From assembly GCA_024278775.1 (NCBI GenBank), contig JAJRSP010000226.1:1-14970 (forward strand): a DNA stretch of 14,970 bases. The letters run 5' to 3'. Origin of the DNA: Planctomycetota bacterium. Its GTDB lineage: Bacteria; Planctomycetota; Phycisphaerae; UBA1845. Below, piece by piece: positions 1 through 7,800 of this stretch. The translations under genes and the position numbers were made by a program. Position 1 is the stretch's first letter, and each line of letters opens with the position of its first letter. The notes below the pieces were generated by a model. The model did no database searches. It worked only from the letters and a program-made list of their open reading frames with translations, and was not told the DNA's origin.

Positions 1-3000
1 GATGCAGGTCCAATGACCGGCCGGTATCACCGAGTCGAGCGTGATCGTCACGGTGGTCATATCGAGCACGGCACCAACAATACTCGGCGCGGTTACGTCA
101 TTGGGAGATACCGTGACGAGGAAATCGCCGATCGCGATCGAGCCGGGATCGCACGACAGTGTGAGCGCGAGAGAATCCCAACCAAGCAGGGTCGCCGCGT
201 CATTCTCCGCATGTGGATACCTTGCGTCCACCAAACAAGAAGCGGGATGGCTGGAGACGATGCTCGGATCACAAAGGTTGCACGCACCAGGTTCGCAGAA
301 CGCAGCCGCACCCAGGAACACGCCGTCGCATTCGTGCCGGGGCAGATCGTGGCAGGAGTCATCCGCCAGGCAGCACCCGCCAACCGAACAGATGTCGATC
401 GGTGAGCATGTCGTAGCCGCACCCAGGTAGGTACCGTTGGCACAATCCAGTCGGCTACTTTCGGTACACGACTCACCGGTGCAACAGGCACCCACCTCGC
501 AGAGGTTGCCCGCCTCGCACAGTGTACCGTCGCCCGCATAGGTGGCACCGGCAAAATCGTTGCAGTCAACCTCCGACAGAACCCGGCAGGGGTCGGGGCC
601 GTCCGGCAGGCAGCAGGCACCGCGAGGCCGGCAGGGCGGCGTGAGGTCGGAGCAGAAGGAGATGATCTCAAAACGATCGCCGGGGTTGCTACATTCCGAA
701 GCTGGCACGCGGTTCACTGCCACTCCGTTGATGTCACAGCAGCAACCGGCGCACACGCCGCTATCGCACCTCGATCCGCCACCTTGGAAAATGTCGCCGT
801 TCGCCTCGCACTCCGGCCCGGATAGTTTGGTACAACCGGAGTTACCGGTGCAGCACGCGCCGGCCGCACAGAAACCGGCGTCACATGTCGACCCGTTGCC
901 ACCATAGGCCCCTCCGAGTGCGATGCACGCCTCCGGTGTCCCCACGGAGCACACCGAAGCTTGGCAGCACACGCCCGAGTCAAAATCGCCGCCGGTCAAT
1001 TGGCAGTTGGCTTCCGTGGAAGGAGAACATACGGGCAGGCAGCAGGCACCGCTCACCGGGCAGGGCACCTGGGCACAGGTCGCGCCGAGAGTGAACGTCT
1101 CATCGACCTGAGTACAGTCAACCCGCAGGACGTTGTCCGCGCAGGTGCCACCCAACTGGCAGCACGCGCCGAGGTCACAGCCTCCATCACACACGGTATC
1201 GGCACCCCGATAGATGCCGTTGTTCGCGGCACAATCGGCGGGCGTCCGTATCGCGCATGATCCGGCCTCACAGCAGGCCCCGGTTTCAACCGCGGCACAC
1301 GCCGGGTCGAGATTCCGGCAGCTAACACCCTCGGTCCAGGATTCATCCGCGCCGCTGCAGTAGAGCGCCACGACCCCGTCGTTGCACACATAGGTGGTGT
1401 TGTTACAGCACGAGCCCGTCGGAGCCGGCACGCAGGGCGGGTTCAGTTGGCTGCACACCGTGAGCGCGGTCCATGTGGTGTCCATACCAGTACAGTCGGC
1501 CTCGATCACACCGTCGGTACACGTTCGGTTGTTCGGATCGCAGCACGCCCCCGGTGGTTCGCAAGTGATTTCTGTACACAGTGCCCCGATCGACCACACG
1601 CCGGCACCGCACTCCGCCTGTAATACGCCGTTGAGGCAATTGCCGCTGCTTTCGTCACAGCAAGCGCCGCGAGCGGTGCAGGCCGCAGCGTCGGCACAGT
1701 CTGATCCCACGCCGAGGAAGACGCCATTTGTGTCGTGGCACATGATCGCGGTGACGTTCGCGTCGCAAGTCCCATCGGACCGACAACAGCCGCCGACGCC
1801 AACGCAGATATTCATCCCACCACAGGTCGTATCCGCTCCGACGAAAACACCGCCGGCCGGCTCGCAGCCCTGACGCGTGTCGACCGTGCAGGTGGCGTCT
1901 TGGAAACAACACGCCCCGTTGCTGCATAGATCGTTTGGCTCGCACGCCGTGGCATCACCCGAGTATTCCCCGCCCCGGTTAAGACAATCAAATCGATCCG
2001 TCACCTGGCAACCACCAAGTGGCAAACAGCACGCACCCTTCGCGAGACAGTTTCCGCAGAATCCGCCTACGGTGAAGTCATCCGGGTTGGCACAGGCCGA
2101 CCGGACCGTACCATCGAAGCACGTGCCATCCGCGCTACAGCACGACCCGCGATCACACACGCCCGGCACACCGCAGTCACCATTGGGACCGAGATAGACA
2201 TCGAATTGATTCTCGCAATCTTGCCGCGTGAGTTGCTGGCAGGCGTTGCCCACCTGTGTTGTGCAACACGCACCGACCACGCAGAAGTCCGCCGTGCAAT
2301 CCGTGCCCTCACCACTATACACACCACCGGCGGTTACACATTCCGTCCGCGTGGTGATACGACAGTCGTTGGCCACGCAGCAGGCCCCGCGCGCGACGCA
2401 CACATCCTGACACAGCCGTCCTGCAAAGAAGTCCGGCGACGGGGCACCGGGGACAGCCATACATTCCGTATCCAACACGTTGTCGACGCATGCGCCGTCT
2501 CGCTGGCAGCAAGCGCCGAGGTTGCATGCCAAGGCGTCCTGGCAGGTTGTCGTGTCGCCACGATACACGCCACTTACGGCCAGGCATCGCGCCTCGCTTG
2601 TGACCGAGCAAGTGGCCCCGTTGTTTTCGCAACAGGCACCGACCGGCGCACACGGCACGGTCAAATCGCTGCACAGCGTGCCCTGGGTCCAGGTGCCGCC
2701 GGTATCGATGCAAAGTTGTTGGACCGTACTGTTGGTACAACGCCCGCCCGTGGATTCACAACAAGCCCCACGCGGCTCACAAAGAGGCGAAAGGTCGGCA
2801 CACGCTGAGCCTTCGGTCCACTCGCCAGTGCAATTGGCTTGTACTACACCGTCTCCACAGGTGAGCGCCGTCCGATCGCAGCAGGCCCCCGTCGGCACGA
2901 CGGCGCAGGCACCGGGAGTACAAGAGGCCCCCGCCGTATAGGTACCGTGTAGGTCATTCGTACAGGTAGCTGCGCTGTCTACCTCAACGCAGAGTCCATC

Positions 3001-4599
3001 GCCCACGCAACATGAACCCGAGTTCACGAGTCCAAGGCATACATTGACCGGCGCATTTTGACTGGTGTCGCACACCGTGGTGTAGCCAATGAAGAATCCT
3101 GTCGCCTTGGTCACGCATTCGGTGGGAGGCAAGTTGTCGATGCAGAAGTCCATCCCGAAGGCACAACAGGTACCCGGGCATCTCGGTTCGACCGTGTCGC
3201 ACGAAGCGCCGCTGCTGAAGCTACCCAAAAGTCGATTGGTGCAGAATGTTTGTGACACTCCTGCGCCGTTGGCATCCTGGCAGCCTGCGCCCGGCACACA
3301 GCACGCTCCCTTGCCACAGGCGATGGGCAGCGCCGCGCAGTCGGTGCCGTCACCGCGATAGATGCCACTTAGTGACACGCACTCCGACGCAGACACGTTG
3401 CTACAGACATCATTCAGACAGCACGCGCCGGTGGCCGCACAGGGGCTGGCGTCGCAACTGGAACCGGCCCCGCCGAACGTACCCCCGGCCAGATCACAGT
3501 CGAATCTCGTAAGCACCAGGAGGCACGACGGCCCCGTACAGCACGCGCCGGCCGTACAGGGCGGAAACGCGTCACAGGCCACACCGTCTCCGCGGTACGT
3601 TCCCGAAGCCGCGGCGCACACGGTCCTGGTCACATTGTCCAGACAACTTTCATCGGCCAAGCAGCAACCACCACGCGGCGCACAGGGTTCGATCGGGTCA
3701 TTGCACATCACGCTCTCGTTCCATGATCCGCCCAAACCCTCACAGGCAAACTGATTGAGGAACCCGCAGGTACCATCAGCCAGACAGCAGGCACCCCGTG
3801 TAAACGGGCAGGGGACCACCGCGCTGCAGGCGACACCGGCCGCGCTAAACTCTCCACCCCGACCCAGACAGTCCGCCTCGGTCGTGTCGACACAGCTACC
3901 GGCCACACAACACGCCCCGGTAACGCAAAGTTCCATCGAATACGCGTTGCCGTTGATCGACAACGAGAAAAACTCACTCGGAAGTGGGAGCGACGTGTTG
4001 TTTCGTCCGACGCGTCCGTCGATCGTGCCCAGTGCAAACGCCCGGGGATACGACGCAAGGTCTTGGTTGAAGCTTACGGTCTGTGAACCCCAGCCGAAAC
4101 CAATAGCGTACTGAGCTCCGGCCGCAAGCAGCACCGGCGGGTCAAACACCCCCGAGCGATAGAACGAACGTGTGCCCGTACCAGTGAAGGATTGAATCAC
4201 GGGGTTGGTCAACACCTGAACCCAAGACCCGGTCGCATCTTTGATATAGACTCCGAACTCCACATCCGCAATCGTACCGTCAGCGATCAGCAACTCCGCG
4301 CCGATTTCAACGAGGTGGGCGTCTGTGCTCATCGTGAACACGTTGCCGCGAAAGCGGCGGCTCCCGCTCAGCGGCGGGACGAGTGTCCAGTCACCCACCA
4401 CCTCACACGCAGCCCCAGCGGCAGCTACACCGCCGGCATCAACCGGGACCACCTCCCCGGTGGTAACGGTGACCGCATCGACCCGTGTGTCTGTGAGTCG
4501 AGCCTCTTGGCCCGACGCGACGCGGCTGTACGCGGCACAGGTCGATAAAGCACCCAGCACTAGAATTACGGAACGGCATCCAGACCAATAGCTACGCAT
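1..4599 (-). CDS. Giant secreted cysteine-rich repeat protein (partial, C-terminus beyond the window edge)
   Basis: One open frame of 1533 codons runs without a stop from ATG at 4597-4599 to the left edge; I checked the frame at several points along its length. The start is supported by GGAGAG (4608-4613) eight bases upstream. Residues 1 to about 30 form a signal peptide: basic start, hydrophobic core VILVLGAL, likely cleavage after VASG. An LSTC stretch could be a poor lipobox. Residues about 30-227 look like a beta-sandwich-type domain rich in alternating hydrophobic residues; I do not recognise the family. Residues 228 to about 1447 are 30 tandem six-cysteine repeats. Residues about 1448-1533 begin a different domain with few cysteines. 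Such cysteine content implies an oxidising location, so periplasm, cell surface or outside. It lies downstream of a pseudopilin cluster, so export by that machine is plausible but unproven. Function unknown. I recall similar GACC-repeat proteins in planctomycetes, some ending in dockerin-like domains, but cannot confirm this. Confidence 0.88.
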   Translation of the reverse strand, partial: MRSYWSGCRSVILVLGALSTCAAYSRVASGQEARLTDTRVDAVTVTTGEVVPVDAGGVAAAGAACEVVGDWTLVPPLSGSRRFRGNVFTMSTDAHLVEIGAELLIADGTIADVEFGVYIKDATGSWVQVLTNPVIQSFTGTGTRSFYRSGVFDPPVLLAAGAQYAIGFGWGSQTVSFNQDLASYPRAFALGTIDGRVGRNNTSLPLPSEFFSLSINGNAYSMELCVTGACCVAGSCVDTTEADCLGRGGEFSAAGVACSAVVPCPFTRGACCLADGTCGFLNQFACEGLGGSWNESVMCNDPIEPCAPRGGCCLADESCLDNVTRTVCAAASGTYRGDGVACDAFPPCTAGACCTGPSCLLVLTRFDCDLAGGTFGGAGSSCDASPCAATGACCLNDVCSNVSASECVSLSGIYRGDGTDCAALPIACGKGACCVPGAGCQDANGAGVSQTFCTNRLLGSFSSGASCDTVEPRCPGTCCAFGMDFCIDNLPPTECVTKATGFFIGYTTVCDTSQNAPVNVCLGLVNSGSCCVGDGLCVEVDSAATCTNDLHGTYTAGASCTPGACAVVPTGACCDRTALTCGDGVVQANCTGEWTEGSACADLSPLCEPRGACCESTGGRCTNSTVQQLCIDTGGTWTQGTLCSDLTVPCAPVGACCENNGATCSVTSEARCLAVSGVYRGDTTTCQDALACNLGACCQRDGACVDNVLDTECMAVPGAPSPDFFAGRLCQDVCVARGACCVANDCRITTRTECVTAGGVYSGEGTDCTADFCVVGACCTTQVGNACQQLTRQDCENQFDVYLGPNGDCGVPGVCDRGSCCSADGTCFDGTVRSACANPDDFTVGGFCGNCLAKGACCLPLGGCQVTDRFDCLNRGGEYSGDATACEPNDLCSNGACCFQDATCTVDTRQGCEPAGGVFVGADTTCGGMNICVGVGGCCRSDGTCDANVTAIMCHDTNGVFLGVGSDCADAAACTARGACCDESSGNCLNGVLQAECGAGVWSIGALCTEITCEPPGACCDPNNRTCTDGVIEADCTGMDTTWTALTVCSQLNPPCVPAPTGSCCNNTTYVCNDGVVALYCSGADESWTEGVSCRNLDPACAAVETGACCEAGSCAIRTPADCAANNGIYRGADTVCDGGCDLGACCQLGGTCADNVLRVDCTQVDETFTLGATCAQVPCPVSGACCLPVCSPSTEANCQLTGGDFDSGVCCQASVCSVGTPEACIALGGAYGGNGSTCDAGFCAAGACCTGNSGCTKLSGPECEANGDIFQGGGSRCDSGVCAGCCCDINGVAVNRVPASECSNPGDRFEIISFCSDLTPPCRPRGACCLPDGPDPCRVLSEVDCNDFAGATYAGDGTLCEAGNLCEVGACCTGESCTESSRLDCANGTYLGAATTCSPIDICSVGGCCLADDSCHDLPRHECDGVFLGAAAFCEPGACNLCDPSIVSSHPASCLVDARYPHAENDAATLLGWDSLALTLSCDPGSIAIGDFLVTVSPNDVTAPSIVGAVLDMTTVTITLDSVIPAGHWTCI
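255..3918 (-). repeat. Array of 30 tandem six-cysteine protein repeats (G-A-C-C repeats)
   Basis: Within the giant gene the motif G-[A/G/S/T]-C-C recurs 30 times. The Gly codons end at 3918, 3795, 3672, 3549, 3429, 3309, 3174, 3018, 2889, 2769, 2640, 2517, 2388, 2274, 2148, 2037, 1917, 1794, 1668, 1551, 1416, 1281, 1170, 1050, 975, 861, 747, 621, 492 and 381. Mean spacing is about 122 bases, or 41 residues. A typical unit reads G-A-C-C, a few residues, G-x-C, about 7-11 residues, C, then GG-x-[Y/W/F]-x-G-x-x-x-C, then a last C just before the next unit. That gives six cysteines per unit, often with Arg, Pro or Val just before the GACC. Units are diverged in sequence but cysteine positions are kept. 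Exceptions are the unit at 1050, whose neighbour is only 75 bases away, the core at 975 (GVCC), and the unit at 747 with three adjacent cysteines. Confidence 0.9.
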
Positions 4600-4647
4600 C
4601 GTCTCATCTCTCCGGATCAGTTGTAGGAAGGGTGATGACGTTGGACC

Positions 4648-4684
4648 AACCGGCCCGGTTCGAGTGCCCCGTTACCCCTAACGG
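4648..4684 (-). promoter_or_regulatory. Two adjacent inverted repeats in the leader of the cysteine-repeat gene
   Basis: CCGTTA (4669-4674) and TAACGG (4679-4684) form a perfect six-base stem with a four-base loop. Next to it AACCGG-C-CCGGTT (4648-4660) is a perfect palindrome around one base. No U-tract follows on the minus strand, so an intrinsic terminator for the upstream K-like gene is not well supported. An operator or an mRNA leader structure is equally possible. The rest of the 4600-4811 spacer shows only the promoter candidate and a run of seven C (4702-4708). Confidence 0.3.
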
Positions 4685-4724
4685 TGCCCCCTATCACGGC
4701 TCCCCCCCATTTCACTCAGCCACC

Positions 4725-4754
4725 ATTGTAACGGCATCAGGCAGATGTTACCAA
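4725..4754 (-). promoter_or_regulatory. Candidate sigma70-type promoter for the cysteine-repeat gene
   Basis: Read on the minus strand, TTGGTA (4749-4754) is followed after 18 bases by TACAAT (4725-4730), a 4/6 and a 5/6 match to the usual hexamers. Transcription would start near 4718 and leave a leader of about 119 bases before the ATG at 4599. The -35 element overlaps the palindrome AACCGGTT (4753-4760). This is pattern matching only, and planctomycete promoter preferences may differ. Confidence 0.3.
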
Positions 4755-4811
4755 CCGGTTCTCGACTTTACCGGACGCTTTCTGCTCGATATTTCTTCTC
4801 ATCTCCACGCG

Positions 4812-7800
4812 TCAATCCGTAGAAGAGTCGGAATACGCCGATAACGTACCACCGCCAATCCGCGTGGGGGCGGGCTCGCCCAGCAGGATCGGCAGCCGAT
4901 CCAACGTCTCCTGAAAGCGAATCGCCCGTTCGTCGATCTCTCTGAGCTGCTGCTGCCGCAGCACCGGGTTCATCGACAGGTTCCCGTTTTGCGTGGCCTC
5001 ATCCACGGCCGCCGGCGCTCCCCGAATCGCACCATACACCGTAAACACGTGCGACTTCACCGTCACCCAATCCGACAGCGCCGCCAGACCGGCCACCGCA
5101 TTGACATAATCGCTATTATTCGGAGCGAGGAAGATCGTACCGCGATCCATACGAAAATCATCGACGAACCCACCGACCGCGGAGGATGGCTGAGGATGAC
5201 GCACATTGGCCAACTCGCCCACGGTCAGAAAACCCGTCCCGCGTCGCGCGGCCGGTGCGCCGGTGGTCGTCGGGTTCATGTTCCATCCACGCCAACCGAT
5301 AGTACCGAGTGTCAAGTCGCCGTCGCCATAGTCGCCGGAAGACTCCTGGTTTCCATTGCTATCAATCCCATTGAACTGGCGCGCCTCACGATACCCAACG
5401 ATACCCTGCCCCGTATGACTTCGGAGGATTCCCGCTTTAAGCTCGGGGTTGGAGATGCCGGGCGGTACCGATCCCATCAGTGTGGCCATCATGCGGTTCT
5501 GGTAGATGTCGGGAAGAAGAGCAAGCGGCGCGTACGGCACACCGCTTATCACCTTCCACGGGGCCGCGTTCAGATCGATCCGTCCGTGAACGCGAAGCCC
5601 GTTCATATCCACCCGAGGTCGGGCCGCCTGCCAACGATCAATCTCATTATTACCCACACGGTAGGGTCCGGGGTTCGACAGCGGCAGCGCCGTGAAATAA
5701 TCAAACACAAACTGCCCCCAAGGCAACATGGCCGCACCGCCCGGTGTGCGCGGCGCGGTGAACTCCGGTGACAGATGATGCGCCGAACGCAGCACGGTAG
5801 CACCTCCGCCACCCGGAAGCGAAACTTGCGAACCGATGTCGAACACCGGCATCCGACCATTATCAATCTGGTCGTGCTCCTTCACGGTCACCAAAGTCGG
5901 TTCGTATTGACCGGTGGTATTGTTAAAGAAGATTTCATACCATTTCGTCTCCTCAACGAGCCGCCGCGTGAACGACAGAGCCGTGTAGCCAGCCGAGCTG
6001 TAAGAATGGTAATCAGTATCCGCATGATTCGCGTGCCGCGTCAACATGAGCATCATACCCGTTGTCGGGAACGCGACCTGTGGCGTTAACGACCGAGAAT
6101 CGAACAACGCAAATTTGTCCGACACGCCGTCTACCGTCATGGCCGAGTCGATATTCAACGGCCGCACCTCCACCGGGTGCAAGTTGTTGTTCGAACGGTT
6201 GTTAAACGTGCCGAGCGTCTGAATCGTTTGCCCGCCTTCCGCCTCGTCCGGTATGGAGGCCGTCCAGTGGAGGCTCGGGTTCCCAGGCGAATCGGTAACA
6301 ACACGCTGAATCGTATACAACGCAGGATTGGCGGAATCAAACCCGCTGATCATTGCCTCCAGGTCGGTCCGGTTCTTCCCGATCCCCGATGTGCCGGAAC
6401 CCCCAACCTTCATCTGATCCACGACGATCCAAGTGGGCGGAGGAGTGGCGTTTCCCTGCTCCGGATAAACCACGCTCCGTACCAGCCAGATGGTGTCCCC
6501 GCTGGCGAACTTGAGCTTCGGCTTCGCGGCGGAGAGGTCCACAAAGTTTCCACCGGGAGGGGAAGCTCCCTGGGTGAGGTCCGCCTCCGCACCATTATAC
6601 AGCACAGTAAACCCGTTACTGACACCCCCTCCGGATAGGTTGTCTCCCGCGGCCGGAAGGTTTCGATTGATCGGAATTCGGACGGCCATCGTAGGATCCG
6701 TTCCCACGAAAATCCAGAATCGCGAATCGCCGCCGGACATCCCCGGAATCGGTGCCGGATAGGGGTTGTACAGCTCCACCGCCCAGGAGGTCACGTCCAT
6801 GTCTGTGGCCGGGTTTAGGAACGTCGTGACTTCCGTGATGTAGGGCTGCCGCTCTACGCCGTACACATAGATCGGGTTGCCGTTGGCATCGAGCAGTTCC
6901 TGTCCGGCCGAAGTGGGGTTGGCGTTGTCATTCACCGTCGAGAAGTCAAACGACCGCAGCGCGATGCGCGTCGGCACCTCGTCCGGGTCGGTGATGGCGT
7001 TGTTAGTGCCGGACACACCATCGACGTAGTCAATCATGTTGGCCGTCAGCTCGGCCGCCGCCCGTGAGATCAACGCCAGGGGGCGAGGCATCTGGACCGG
7101 TATGGCCGGTTGTCCTGCAGGCTGACGCGCCCCCGCGATCTGCGCATCCACGCAGGTATTGCCCGCGCAGATATACGGACCCGGACCGCACTCGGCCGTG
7201 CTATTACAACTCGGCGGCGTGTACCAATAAGGTGCCGTGGACGCGCAGTAACCCAGAGCACCCGGACTCGGTGAGACATTACTCGGAAAACGGCAGAACG
7301 TGCCGCTCGGGCAGGGCTGTCCAGACGGCTGTACCGGTGCGCTGTTAAGAACGTATTGACACGTCACCGGCGTGTCCCAATACGGGCCCACCACATTGGC
7401 GATCATCATCGCGAAGGTGTCGTAGATCAGTGCGTTACGTTGCTCCTTGGTGATCGCGTCATTGTCTGCGTCGCCGTCGTTGCTAAACGCGGTGTCCAGC
7501 CAGGAGAGACTGAGCTGCAGCCGTCCCTTACGAAAATCAAGCTCACACGCGGGATCGCCCGGGCAGCAGCCGTTCGGTGCCGCGGACGTCTGCGGATTGG
7601 CGATGGACTGCGGATAGTCCGCGTACTCAAACGGTAACAGGCCGGAAGAACAATTACCGCCGCTGTCGTACCACGCGCGGAAGTTCGCCGCCAACATCGC
7701 CTCACGAAAATCAAGCACTTGCTTCGTGCCGTTGTTGTCGTACGACACCGTTTTCGCCCCGCGAGAAAGCAGATCATCGTGGCTCGTGGTCGTAACCAGA

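Noticed and set aside
2206..2808. 200-codon plus-strand frame inside the cysteine-repeat gene
   Set aside because: The opposite strand has a continuous frame over the whole region with regular cysteine spacing, so the plus frame and the short minus-strand frames in other phases here are shadows.
370..3918. Regular motif about every 122 bases, considered as a CRISPR or satellite array
   Set aside because: Only the short GACC core is shared, spacing varies in multiples of three, and all units are in frame in one coding sequence. It is a protein repeat, not a DNA repeat array.
4737..4802. 21-codon open frame on the minus strand upstream of the repeat gene
   Set aside because: Its only purine-rich stretch touches the ATG with no spacing, and it overlaps the candidate promoter, so a real leader peptide is unlikely.
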